Assembly (NCBI RefSeq): GCF_000367945.1
Contig: NZ_KB849178.1
Span: 303,501-367,500 of the forward strand
Direction of reading: 5' to 3'
Source: Acinetobacter proteolyticus
GTDB lineage: Bacteria > Pseudomonadota > Gammaproteobacteria > Pseudomonadales > Moraxellaceae
DNA: 64,000 nucleotides
Below the pieces are notes generated by a model. It was given only the letters and a program-made list of their open reading frames with translations. It was not told where the DNA came from and ran no database searches. The position numbers and the translations under genes were made by a program. Positions 1 through 8,130 of this stretch are shown here, piece after piece; the first letter of the stretch is position 1; every line of letters begins with the position of its first letter.

Positions 1-1
1 T

Positions 2-340
2 TTCTCGCTCAACGATAACATCGTTGTTTCGGACCGTATCCGTGAAAACTTCCGTAAAATTCGTGGTGCAAGTCCTCGCGAAATCGTAGATATTGCCTTA
101 ACAGAAACTTTACGTCGTACCATTCACACCTCGATGACCTTATTACTTGTGGTCCTTGCCATGATGTTCTTAGGCGGTGATGGCTTACACTGGTTCTCTA
201 TGGCAATGTTTGTCGGTATCTTTGTCGGTACCTACTCATCGATCTATATCGGTACTGCATTCGCATTATGGCGTGGTCTAAATCGTCAGGACTTTATTGT
301 TCAAGTTAAACCTGAATTTGAAGAAGAAGAGATTCCTTAA
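2..340 (+). CDS. secF: Protein translocase subunit SecF, C-terminal part (5' end outside window)
   Basis: The reading frame is open from the window edge and ends at a TAA at 338-340. It encodes the last ~112 residues of SecF, the inner-membrane RND-type subunit that works with SecD and the proton motive force to assist SecYEG-dependent export. Visible family features are the loop FSLNDNIVVSDRIRENFRK, the following LRRTIHTSMTLLLVV segment and two C-terminal membrane helices ending in a charged tail (EFEEEEIP). secD is expected just upstream. A hairpin terminator follows 20 bases after the stop. Identification is firm; only the 3' part is present. Confidence 0.95.
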   Translation, partial: FSLNDNIVVSDRIRENFRKIRGASPREIVDIALTETLRRTIHTSMTLLLVVLAMMFLGGDGLHWFSMAMFVGIFVGTYSSIYIGTAFALWRGLNRQDFIVQVKPEFEEEEIP

Positions 341-360
341 ATCAGTTCTTCTTTAAACTA

Positions 361-388
361 AAAATGCCAGCGAAATGCTGGCATTTTT
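361..388 (+). terminator. Rho-independent terminator of secF
   Basis: An 11-bp stem (AAAATGCCAGC / GCTGGCATTTT) closes a 5-base GAAAT loop and is followed by a T-run. It lies directly downstream of the secF stop. Confidence 0.9.
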
Positions 389-465
389 GTATGCGCTGCA
401 AGGAAAAGTCATCTCCAAACAGACGCTCGTCATCTATCTATATTTTCACATGCAGTTGCGCTGAA

Positions 466-1179
466 TTACCCTTTTATTAAGGGATAATCATAATCTCCCC
501 ACTTACTGGTTTGAATGCCTAAACCATGCAAGCTTTCAATCAGTTTGACCGCAGCCCGAACCCCATCAATAATCGGAATTCCCAGCTCTAAACTGACCTG
601 ATCGGCCATCTCAGCCATGCCGCCACAGCCCAATACAATTGCACCAATCCCATCATGCATTTTAGCTTGCTGACAGCTTGCCAATAATTTTTCATAGGCA
701 ATTTGCTTATCATGTTCTAATGCCAATACCGGTAGATCAATGCATCGAATCTGTGCACATTTCCGTTCAAATCCATATTGATGCAATAAATGTTCAGCAA
801 TAATTTTAGTTCGGGCTAAAGTGGTCACAATCGAAAATTTTGTCGCCACCAAACTGGCCATGTGAAATGCAGCTTCGGCAATGCCAATCACTGGCGCCTG
901 AGCCAATTCTCTAGCCGCATGCAAGGCTGGATCACCAAAGCAGGCAATAATATGCCCATCAACCTGCTGTGCTTTCCCTTGTTGAATGAGCTCCAGCACT
1001 CCAATGGCAGACATTGCCTCATCATAATGCCCCTCAATCGATAACACGCCTTTTTCGGGAGACTGCGCCATAATTTCGGTATCCGCTGCGGCTACCTGAC
1101 GTGCAGCCTCAGCAATCGATGTGGTCATTTGGATACAGGTATTTGGATTAATGATTTGAATTCGAGTCGCGTTTCTCAT
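466..1179 (-). CDS. Aspartate/glutamate/hydantoin racemase family protein
   Basis: A 237-residue protein of the Asp/Glu racemase superfamily, hydantoin/allantoin racemase branch. It opens with RIQIINPNT, typical of hydantoin racemases. The two catalytic cysteines expected for cofactor-independent two-base racemization are at C80 (HIIACFGDP) and C185 (IVLGCGGM). The enzyme probably interconverts enantiomers of a 5-substituted hydantoin or allantoin in the cytoplasm. It diverges from an NCS1-type permease gene at 1372, which would supply the substrate. Two copies of a near-palindrome between the genes suggest joint regulation. No hydantoinase or carbamoylase is nearby, so the exact substrate is unknown. 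Confidence 0.8.
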   Translation of the reverse strand: MRNATRIQIINPNTCIQMTTSIAEAARQVAAADTEIMAQSPEKGVLSIEGHYDEAMSAIGVLELIQQGKAQQVDGHIIACFGDPALHAARELAQAPVIGIAEAAFHMASLVATKFSIVTTLARTKIIAEHLLHQYGFERKCAQIRCIDLPVLALEHDKQIAYEKLLASCQQAKMHDGIGAIVLGCGGMAEMADQVSLELGIPIIDGVRAAVKLIESLHGLGIQTSKWGDYDYPLIKG

Positions 1180-1228
1180 TTCTGCACATTTTTAATTCAA
1201 AAAATAAGCTTGATCATATTTCAATCCA

Positions 1229-1242
1229 ACTGGTCTGAACAG
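1229..1242. promoter_or_regulatory. GntR-like operator, copy 1
   Basis: Contains CTGGTCTGAACAG, a near-palindrome of form CTGnTCnGAnCAG. It is identical over 14 bases to 1336-1349. It sits 50 bases upstream of the racemase start. The TGGTC core resembles operators of FadR-subfamily GntR repressors; the link to that family is inferred. Confidence 0.55.
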
Positions 1243-1335
1243 TTAAAATCTAAAATTAAATATTTAAACAAATATAATCAACAAATTAATAATAAATTTA
1301 AAATGATAAAAAGAAGTTGGCTTAATTTCTGCATC

Positions 1336-1349
1336 ACTGGTCTGAACAG
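1336..1349. promoter_or_regulatory. GntR-like operator, copy 2
   Basis: Second exact copy of ACTGGTCTGAACAG, 22 bases before the permease ATG. Its centre is 107 bases from the first copy, about ten helical turns, so the two sites face the same side of the DNA and could support a repression loop. The binding protein is not encoded in the window. Confidence 0.55.
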
Positions 1350-1371
1350 CTGTTTATCTTGAAGACCCGTC

Positions 1372-2838
1372 ATGAGCGATAACCCGAACTATAGCCCTAA
1401 ACTCTCCAATGAAGATCTCATCCCTGCGCAACAAAATTGGACTTGGTATAACATCTTTTCCTTTTGGATGTCCGATGTGCATAGTATGGGCGGCTATGTC
1501 GTTGCAGCAAGCTTATTTTCGCTCGGTCTTGCCAGTTGGCAAGTTTTACTAGCCTTACTCATTGGGATCGTGATTGTCCAAGTTGCGGCGAACTTGGTCG
1601 CAAAGCCCAGCCAAATTTCAGGGGTTCCCTATGCCGTCATCTCTCGCCAAGCCTTCGGGATTTATGGGGCCTATATCCCAGCCTTAATTCGTGGCTTAAT
1701 TGCGGTTTCATGGTATGGCATTCAAACCTGGCTAGCATCCAATGCCTTGATGATGATTCTTCTTAAGTTCTATCCTGCCTTACACCCGCTTACACTGACG
1801 GAGTTTGCAGGTCTAAGTACGATTGGCTGGATCTGTTTTGGTTTTATCTGGGCGATACAAGCATTGGTTTTCTGGAAAGGCATGGACACCATCAAGGTGT
1901 TTATCGATTGGGCCGGTCCAATGGTCTATGTGGTCATGTTAGCACTGGCCTTATGGCTGGTGTGGAAATCAGGTTGGCATAATATTTCCTTTAATCTCAG
2001 TGATAAACACCTCAGCGTCAATCAGCAGATCATGCAAACCATTGTCGCCATTGCATTAGTGGTGTCTTATTTCTCAGGCCCATTACTCAACTTTGGGGAT
2101 TTCTCCCGTTATGGCAAAAATATGCAACAGGTCAAAAAGGGGAACTTTTGGGGACTACCGTTTAACTTTATGTTCTTTGCCATCATTGTGGTGATGATTG
2201 TTTCAGGTACCTTTAGTGTTTTTGGAAAAATGGTGCATGATCCACTCGAAACGGTTGCCATGATCGATAACGGATTTGTGGTGGTGCTCGGTTTATTGAC
2301 GGTGTTAACCGCGACCATTGGCATTAATATTGTGGCGAATTTCGTATCGGCAGGTTTTGATTTTTCTAATCTCGCGCCTCGTTTTCTTAATTTTCGCAGA
2401 GCAGGCATGATTGCAGCGATCGGTTCCATCTTTATCACCCCATGGAATTTATTTAATTCCCCAGAACTGATTCACTATACCCTTGATACTTTAGCGGCTT
2501 TTATCGGTCCACTGTTTGGTATTTTACTTGCTGACTTTTATCTGATTAACAAACAGAAAGTGCGGGTCGATGACTTATTTAGCGATCAACCCACAGCAGC
2601 CTATTACTATCAAAAAGGCATCAATAAAAAAGCCGTGATGAGCTTAGTGGCAGCAGTCAGTATCGGCCTGCTGTTGGTTCTTATTCCGAGTTTTCAGTTC
2701 TTGGCGCCCTTCAACTGGTTTATTGGCGTTATGCTTGGCAGCAGTTTTTACTATCGCCTCTCTCGGGAAAGTGTCGTTATAAAAGCAAAGCGTATCCGTC
2801 ATCAGCAAAGCTTAAATCTTCCTCAAAACCATCAATGA
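1372..2838 (+). CDS. NCS1 family nucleobase/hydantoin-type permease
   Basis: A 488-residue polytopic membrane protein with about 12 predicted helices and the NCS1 signature order: an N-terminal NEDLIPAQQNWTWYNIFSFWMSD segment, then SQISGVPYAVISRQAFG, then GPLLNFGDFSRYG. NCS1 carriers move nucleobases, allantoin or hydantoins with Na+ or H+. Its divergent neighbour is a hydantoin/allantoin-type racemase, which favours a hydantoin or allantoin-like substrate; that is inference. The start ATG at 1372 follows the second operator copy. A short hairpin overlaps the stop codon. Confidence 0.85.
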   Translation: MSDNPNYSPKLSNEDLIPAQQNWTWYNIFSFWMSDVHSMGGYVVAASLFSLGLASWQVLLALLIGIVIVQVAANLVAKPSQISGVPYAVISRQAFGIYGAYIPALIRGLIAVSWYGIQTWLASNALMMILLKFYPALHPLTLTEFAGLSTIGWICFGFIWAIQALVFWKGMDTIKVFIDWAGPMVYVVMLALALWLVWKSGWHNISFNLSDKHLSVNQQIMQTIVAIALVVSYFSGPLLNFGDFSRYGKNMQQVKKGNFWGLPFNFMFFAIIVVMIVSGTFSVFGKMVHDPLETVAMIDNGFVVVLGLLTVLTATIGINIVANFVSAGFDFSNLAPRFLNFRRAGMIAAIGSIFITPWNLFNSPELIHYTLDTLAAFIGPLFGILLADFYLINKQKVRVDDLFSDQPTAAYYYQKGINKKAVMSLVAAVSIGLLLVLIPSFQFLAPFNWFIGVMLGSSFYYRLSRESVVIKAKRIRHQQSLNLPQNHQ

Positions 2839-2850
2839 CTGCATTGATGG
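2829..2850. terminator. Hairpin between convergent genes
   Basis: A 9-bp perfect stem (CCATCAATG / CATTGATGG) with a 4-base loop overlaps the permease stop and precedes the end of the convergent PPTase gene by 10 bases. There is no strong T-run, so termination efficiency is uncertain. Confidence 0.5.
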
Positions 2851-2860
2851 TAGTTGTTCT

Positions 2861-3514
2861 CTAATGCTGAATGATCTGAATTTTTGGAAACTGAAAACCT
2901 CGGCAAGACTGCTCTGCCCGCCATGCAATGGTGACCACGATTTTCTGGTTCAGGATAAAGTTCTGGTAAGCAAAAGTGCCAATCAATGGATGCGAACACA
3001 TGCCACCATGATTGGATGGATGCACTTGGGTATTTAAACTATTCAGGTCCAAACGAATACCAAGACCTGATGCTTTTAATACCGCCTCTTTAGTGGTCCA
3101 AACCCGTAACCAATATTCAGGATCTTGATCTTGCAGCAGCCAAGTTTGGTATTCCTCGGCATGAAATGCATGTTGGGCCAAGGCATCAAAGCGCACTTTC
3201 CGATCGAGTTCTTCGACATCAATCCCAAGATCTTTGACCTGTGCACTCATCGCCAAGGCATAAAATTGCTGGCTATGGGTATGGTTAAAATGCAGTACAT
3301 GCGAACTTAAAAAGGGCTTACCATGTTTATGTTTAGAAAAGCTGAGTGCTGCAACTTCACTTTGCAGCCGCTCTGCCAACAGATGATTACGATAGTCCCT
3401 GATCTGCTGTTTTTTATAATGATTAAAGCTACTTAAATCAGCAAAATCGGTTTTAGGCTTTTCAAGCAGTTGCGCCAATGCCTGAACATGGATTTCAATT
3501 TCACGTAGCGTCAT
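2861..3514 (-). CDS. 4'-phosphopantetheinyl transferase (Sfp type), last gene of the aryl polyene cluster
   Basis: A 217-residue Sfp-type PPTase that would convert apo-ACPs to holo-ACPs using coenzyme A. The Mg2+-binding motif DLGIDVEE is at residues 95-102, with D99 and E101 as likely ligands. The second signature, WTTKEAVLKASG, is at 139-150. The gene lies at the downstream end of the aryl polyene cluster on the same strand, so its natural targets are probably the two ACPs encoded at 18321-18856. The gap to the upstream small exported protein gene is 22 bases. Confidence 0.88.
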   Translation of the reverse strand: MTLREIEIHVQALAQLLEKPKTDFADLSSFNHYKKQQIRDYRNHLLAERLQSEVAALSFSKHKHGKPFLSSHVLHFNHTHSQQFYALAMSAQVKDLGIDVEELDRKVRFDALAQHAFHAEEYQTWLLQDQDPEYWLRVWTTKEAVLKASGLGIRLDLNSLNTQVHPSNHGGMCSHPLIGTFAYQNFILNQKIVVTIAWRAEQSCRGFQFPKIQIIQH

Positions 3515-3536
3515 TGGCTTAACCTGATCAAATCAC

Positions 3537-3971
3537 TTAGAACTTCACAATATCGCCTTTCAGCGCAACGCTGGCCACAGCCATGCCTTTATAGCATTGA
3601 TAAGTGGTCGAATTTTGTGATTCATTCTTTTTAAAATAACTCACGATATTGGTCACTGCATTGGCACCACGTGCTTTTGCTGCTTTGTCTAACTGGATTA
3701 ATGCCGAACGAAGCACCCAATCACATGACTTTTCAGCTGACTTCCCAAAACCATTGGTTTTCTGATTGGTGACGATATCTTGTTCTAATACTTTTCCACC
3801 TGATTTGGTACCTTTAAGATAAAACTTTACTGTTCCATCGAGGGTTCCATCAGCAACTGCACGGTCTACCGCCGCTTTAAAATCCAGATTATGCACGGTA
3901 TCCGCAGCTTGCACAGATGCAGCAAAACCAGTCGTTAATACAGTTGCTAAGAATAATTGTTTGATTGACAT
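3537..3971 (-). CDS. Small exported protein of the aryl polyene cluster
   Basis: A 144-residue protein with a clear signal peptide (hydrophobic LFLATVLTTGFAASVQA, likely cleaved before ADT near residue 23). The mature part contains RGANAVTNIVSYFKK, reminiscent of the GANAV motif of YbjQ/heavy-metal-binding folds, and two cysteines (one in KSCDW, one in YQCYK) that could form a disulfide. Homologues at this position in APE clusters are often labelled 'excinuclease ATPase subunit', a name the sequence does not support. It is probably a periplasmic accessory of APE assembly; its function is unknown. Confidence 0.7.
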   Translation of the reverse strand: MSIKQLFLATVLTTGFAASVQAADTVHNLDFKAAVDRAVADGTLDGTVKFYLKGTKSGGKVLEQDIVTNQKTNGFGKSAEKSCDWVLRSALIQLDKAAKARGANAVTNIVSYFKKNESQNSTTYQCYKGMAVASVALKGDIVKF

Positions 3972-3989
3972 TATTATGCCCCTTGCTTG

Positions 3990-5216
3990 TTATGTTGTTC
4001 GTTTAAAAATCAGTGAGGTATTAATCCCTCCAAAAGCGAAGTTATTGCTCATCATGATATTGATCGCACTCGCCCTCACTTGCTGGGTAATATAATCTAA
4101 ATCACCACATTGTGGATCAATTTCATCCAGATTCAAGGTTGGAATCAATTGTCCACGCTGCATCATTTCAATGCCTAACCAAGCTTCGATTGCCCCACAC
4201 GCCCCCAAGGTATGCCCGAAATAACTCTTTAATGAGCTAATCGGTTTACGCCCTAAAATCCTTGCCGTAGCTTGGCTTTCAGCAATATCACCTTGATCGG
4301 TTGAAGTGCCATGCGCATTGACATAGTCAATCTGACTGGCATCCAGTTGGGCATCTTTCAATGCCATTTGCATGCATTGCCCCATCCGCTCACTATCGGG
4401 CTTAGTCACATGCTGCCCATCGGTATTGCTTGCATAGCCAATGATCTCGGCATAAATGGTAGCGCCACGCTGCTTGGCATGTTCATATTCTTCAAGAATC
4501 AAACAACCAGCGCCCTCGCCAATCACCAAGCCATCTCGTCGTGTATCAAACGGTCGTGGTGATTTTTCAGGATGATCATTCATCCCACTGGTCGCCAATA
4601 AAACATCAAAAACGGCAGCACCTGCGGCACTCAGCTCTTCCGCACCGCCTGCAAGCATAAGCGTTTGTTTACCGTATTTAATCGCTTCATAGGCCTGACC
4701 AATCGCCATTGAACCTGAGGTGCATGCACTCGAGGTTGGCAAGGTAAGCCCTTTCAGACCGAAATAAACGGTCATATTCACAGCACTGGTGTGTGACATC
4801 ATACGGATATAAGTGGTGGCATTGATCTTACTCATGTCTTGATCAATCAGCATATTGCCAAACTCGCGCACCGCATCCACACTGCCAGCAGATGAGCCAA
4901 AGGCCACGCCGGCTTCACCGCTATTTAATATCTCATGACCGATTAAGCCCGCATCTTGCAAGGCATTCTCAGCACTGATAACTGACATTAACGCGACACG
5001 CCCCATGCCTCGTGTCACTTTGCGATTAAAATGCTTGGCGACTTGAAAATCTGTCACTGGACCTGCAAGCTTGGTTCTTAAATCTGGATATTGCTCCCAC
5101 TCGGACATATAGCAAATGCCACTCTTACCCGCATGGAATTGTGCAAAGATGTCATCCGCACTTTCACCTAGCGAGGTAATCCCTGCCATGCCAGTAACTA
5201 CAACACGCTTCATCAA
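3990..5216 (-). CDS. apeR: Beta-ketoacyl-ACP synthase ApeR-like
   Basis: A 408-residue FabF/KAS II-type ketosynthase. The complete triad is visible: C165 in SSACTSGS, H302 in NAHGTSTDQGD and H335 in SYFGHTLGACGA. In characterised aryl polyene (APE) systems ApeR is the second ketosynthase, working beside the ApeO/ApeC heterodimer. The gene order apeO-apeP-apeQ-apeR matches the known cluster. Its start overlaps the apeQ stop by four bases, so translation is probably coupled. Family assignment is firm; the symbol rests on order and similarity. Confidence 0.87.
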   Translation of the reverse strand: MMKRVVVTGMAGITSLGESADDIFAQFHAGKSGICYMSEWEQYPDLRTKLAGPVTDFQVAKHFNRKVTRGMGRVALMSVISAENALQDAGLIGHEILNSGEAGVAFGSSAGSVDAVREFGNMLIDQDMSKINATTYIRMMSHTSAVNMTVYFGLKGLTLPTSSACTSGSMAIGQAYEAIKYGKQTLMLAGGAEELSAAGAAVFDVLLATSGMNDHPEKSPRPFDTRRDGLVIGEGAGCLILEEYEHAKQRGATIYAEIIGYASNTDGQHVTKPDSERMGQCMQMALKDAQLDASQIDYVNAHGTSTDQGDIAESQATARILGRKPISSLKSYFGHTLGACGAIEAWLGIEMMQRGQLIPTLNLDEIDPQCGDLDYITQQVRASAINIMMSNNFAFGGINTSLIFKRTT

Positions 5217-5938
5217 ATCAGCCCTCCATTAACCGAAATTACCTGACGGGTAATATAAGAGGCTTCATCTGAACAGAGAAATTTCACTACACCTGCCACT
5301 TCATCCACCTGCCCCATGCGCTGCATTGGGATCATTTTTAATGCATGTTCTTTGACTTCATCGGTGACCATTTCTGTTTCAATCAAACCAGGCGCCACAC
5401 AGTTCACCGTAATTTTTCGCTTGGCCAATTCCAAAGCCAATGCCTTGGTTGCCCCAATCAAGCCGGCTTTGGCTGCACTGTAATTCACCTGTCCACGATT
5501 GCCCATAATGCCCGAGACCGAAGAAAGCGTCACGATTCGCCCACCTTTGCGTAAATGGATCATCGGCATAATCAAGGGTTTAAGCACATTATAGAAACCG
5601 TCTAAAGAGGTCGAAATGACCTCATCCCAGTCCTGATCAGTCAATGCAGGGAAAGCACCGTCATGGGTGAGACCAGCATTCAGTACCACGCCATAGAAAG
5701 CGCCATGCTGTTCAACATCTTGCTCTAATAAACTTTTGACATGCTCACGTTCATTCACATCAAATAATAAATAATGGCTATTTTGCCCAAGCTTTTGAAT
5801 CTGCTCAACCACCTGAGCTGCCTCAACCTCACGTGAACGGGCGTGAATGGTCACGTCAAAACCCACCTGAGCCAATTGCAATGCGATTGCTTTACCAATG
5901 CCACGGCTTGAACCCGTGACCAATATTCTTCTATTCAT
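5213..5938 (-). CDS. apeQ: 3-ketoacyl-ACP reductase ApeQ-like
   Basis: A 241-residue short-chain dehydrogenase of FabG type. The Rossmann motif TGSSRGIG is at residues 8-15, followed by NAG at 87-89 and the catalytic S140, Y153 and K157 (YSAAK). It would reduce the beta-keto group with NADPH after each condensation in polyene chain growth. It lies between the dehydratase and second ketosynthase genes, 14 bases downstream of apeP and overlapping apeR by four bases. Confidence 0.87.
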   Translation of the reverse strand: MNRRILVTGSSRGIGKAIALQLAQVGFDVTIHARSREVEAAQVVEQIQKLGQNSHYLLFDVNEREHVKSLLEQDVEQHGAFYGVVLNAGLTHDGAFPALTDQDWDEVISTSLDGFYNVLKPLIMPMIHLRKGGRIVTLSSVSGIMGNRGQVNYSAAKAGLIGATKALALELAKRKITVNCVAPGLIETEMVTDEVKEHALKMIPMQRMGQVDEVAGVVKFLCSDEASYITRQVISVNGGLI

Positions 5939-5952
5939 TGTTGTTCCTAAAA

Positions 5953-6384
5953 CTATAATGCCAATGTCGATTGATCAGTCGGTTCATAAACACTGAGTAA
6001 GGCACTGATCACCTGCTCAGCCCCTTCAATCTCGCAAGAAAACTGCCCCAAACCTTCATGCAAATATTGCTGCTCGACCCGAATCCTCAAGGTCTGTCCA
6101 AGCGCAAAATACGCAAAGGGTAAATGTAGCTTGCGTGTTCCCAACAAAAACCCCAGTTTCGGTGCTTGCTGTAATTGTTGTCCCATCCAACCTGAATAGG
6201 CACTAATGGTTTGCGCCATAATTTCAATACTTGTCCACGTCGGTAAACCCGCCGCTTCACAGAACATTAATTCAGGCCGAATGGTCAATTCAGCAATCGC
6301 ATAACCCTCATTGGCCTCAACCAAATGATCAATAAAGACCATAGGCTGTTGATGTGGAATATATTCAATCGCATCTAATTTCAT
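5953..6384 (-). CDS. apeP: Hotdog-fold 3-hydroxyacyl-ACP dehydratase ApeP-like
   Basis: A 143-residue single hotdog domain. The N-terminal IPHQQPMVFIDHL corresponds to the FabZ-type active-site histidine segment (H11), and SIEIMAQ carries the likely catalytic glutamate E54. It would dehydrate beta-hydroxyacyl-ACP during aryl polyene synthesis to leave the conjugated double bonds. Its ATG at 6384 directly abuts the apeO stop at 6385. The cluster also encodes a second dehydratase domain fused to the ligase at 16093-17766. Confidence 0.85.
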   Translation of the reverse strand: MKLDAIEYIPHQQPMVFIDHLVEANEGYAIAELTIRPELMFCEAAGLPTWTSIEIMAQTISAYSGWMGQQLQQAPKLGFLLGTRKLHLPFAYFALGQTLRIRVEQQYLHEGLGQFSCEIEGAEQVISALLSVYEPTDQSTLAL

Positions 6385-7578
6385 TTAGTGCTGTACCCCA
6401 AATAACAAACTGATATTGCTGCCACCAAAGGCAAAAGAATTACTCAATACATAGCGAATGTTCTCGGTCTGCCGAGCATCTGTGACATAGTTTTGATCCG
6501 CAAGCTCAGGATCAAGCTCAACCTGTTGATGCAAAGGCAAGCCGTTTTGATCTTTTAATAGTTGGGTACAGATAAACGCTTCTATCGCACCCGCCGCTCC
6601 CAAACAATGTCCAGTTTTATGCTTGGTACTACTTAAGGGCACATTCAAGCCTTGAAAGACTTGTCGAACAGCTTTGATTTCCATCGCATCATTTTGCGGT
6701 GTGGCAGTTCCATGCAAATTGATATACCCCACCTCTTGCGCTGTTATCGCCGCACTGTCCAAGGCGCGCTGCATCGCGGTCGCTGCACCTAGACCTTCAG
6801 GATGCGGCGCAGAAATATGCCATGCATCCATCGATTCACCCACACCATATAACATGATCGGTGCGGAGGCTTTGGTCAGTAAAAATAAAGCCGCGGCTTC
6901 GCCAATATTAATGCCATCACGATTGACACCGCAGGGTTGGCAAATATCTGTAGATAAACTTTCCAAACTGTTAAAACCATTTAAGGTCAGTTGGCATAAG
7001 GTATCCACCCCACCGACCAATACGGCATCAGCTAAATCTGCCTGAATTAAACGTTGTCCTGCGGCAAAGGCCTTGGCGCTGGAAGAACAGGCCGTCGAAA
7101 TGGTATAAGCCGCCCCTTGCCAGCCGAGATAAATTTGTAAAGCGTTGGCTAGGCAGCCCATTTCTTGCGGTTGATGCATAATTTCAATGGCAGCATTCCC
7201 ATCAAAATACTGTTTCAATAACAGCTCACTGTCGGATATTCCCGAAGTCGAAGTCCCCATTACAATACTGAGACGTTTTGAATCAATGCTGGCAATTTGC
7301 TGTTGAAGTTCAGTCTCAATTTTTTGCAGAGCGGTCAAAGCAAAGCGCAGATTACGCGAGTCAAATCGACTTAGCGATTCAGGCACAGTCTCAATCAATG
7401 CCTCTGCATAGCGTCCAACCCAAACAGCGCGATCGGCTAAAAATCCTGCTTCCAGTGTCAGGGTATTGTCAGGAGTCGTTAGACCTTCACGAATGTGCTG
7501 AATATCCTGACCTAATGCAGAAAGCCCAACACTTAGGGGAATACCGACTGCTTGTAACTGAGATAAAGATTGACTCAT
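6385..7578 (-). CDS. apeO: Beta-ketoacyl-ACP synthase ApeO-like (main elongating ketosynthase)
   Basis: A 397-residue ketosynthase with catalytic C164 (STACSSSAKA), H289 (NLHGTATPQND) and H324 (KTGHCLGAAGA). In studied APE systems ApeO pairs with ApeC, which lacks an active site and acts like a chain-length factor; the ApeC-like protein is encoded at 19631-20254. The extreme N-terminus is shorter than in FabF, lacking the usual RRVVITG start, but no better upstream start is evident because the gene overlaps the lipoprotein stop by four bases. Confidence 0.86.
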   Translation of the reverse strand: MSQSLSQLQAVGIPLSVGLSALGQDIQHIREGLTTPDNTLTLEAGFLADRAVWVGRYAEALIETVPESLSRFDSRNLRFALTALQKIETELQQQIASIDSKRLSIVMGTSTSGISDSELLLKQYFDGNAAIEIMHQPQEMGCLANALQIYLGWQGAAYTISTACSSSAKAFAAGQRLIQADLADAVLVGGVDTLCQLTLNGFNSLESLSTDICQPCGVNRDGINIGEAAALFLLTKASAPIMLYGVGESMDAWHISAPHPEGLGAATAMQRALDSAAITAQEVGYINLHGTATPQNDAMEIKAVRQVFQGLNVPLSSTKHKTGHCLGAAGAIEAFICTQLLKDQNGLPLHQQVELDPELADQNYVTDARQTENIRYVLSNSFAFGGSNISLLFGVQH

Positions 7579-8129
7579 GGTTGCACTCCTTGCGCAGATT
7601 GATCGCCATTCAAGGTATTTTCAATCGGGCTCAAAGTCATGCGGTACGGTACCTGCAGATTATCAAGCTCAATGCTATTGTCTTGAGTTTGAATTGCTAG
7701 TACAGCCTTTTCAGCAATAAAAACTTGCTGTTGCATTGCCGATTGTTGTACCCGAACAGACTGTTGTCCTAACTGAGCAAACTGAGGATAGGTTGCGAAT
7801 AACAGATCTCGAACCACAAACTCAAAAGGCAGTAGGCGCATCTGATCAATGCGTTGCTGTACCTTGACCTGCTGCCCATCAAACTGTAATTGGAACAAAG
7901 GTTGACCTGTTAAACCCAAAGCAAGCAGACTGAGTTGCTGACCTTGCTGCTGTTGATACAGTAAGAAGCTAAAGCTTTTATCCTTCCACTGCACTTCAAC
8001 TTGGTCTTGTCGTTGATATTGCTGTGCTGGCCAATGGCTGCTTTTCAGTCCCTGTGCATGAGGCGTCAGTTGACAGCCACTCAACAGCAACATGCTACAG
8101 CATAATATGTTGATCCAGATCCGTTGCAT
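7575..8129 (-). CDS. DUF3261-type lipoprotein of the aryl polyene cluster
   Basis: A 184-residue probable lipoprotein. The signal sequence ends in lipobox LLSGC, giving acylated C19. The mature part is glutamine-rich and beta-strand-like, as in the DUF3261 family that recurs in aryl polyene clusters. It lies between the FAD oxidoreductase and apeO genes and is probably in the outer membrane, where aryl polyenes are anchored. A role in moving or attaching the APE lipid is inferred. Confidence 0.72.
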   Translation of the reverse strand: MQRIWINILCCSMLLLSGCQLTPHAQGLKSSHWPAQQYQRQDQVEVQWKDKSFSFLLYQQQQGQQLSLLALGLTGQPLFQLQFDGQQVKVQQRIDQMRLLPFEFVVRDLLFATYPQFAQLGQQSVRVQQSAMQQQVFIAEKAVLAIQTQDNSIELDNLQVPYRMTLSPIENTLNGDQSAQGVQP

Positions 8130-8130
8130 A

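Noticed and set aside
6674..7700. Plus-strand open frames opposite apeO and the DUF3261 lipoprotein gene
   Set aside because: They are antisense to well-conserved genes and show no motif, ribosome-binding site or promoter.
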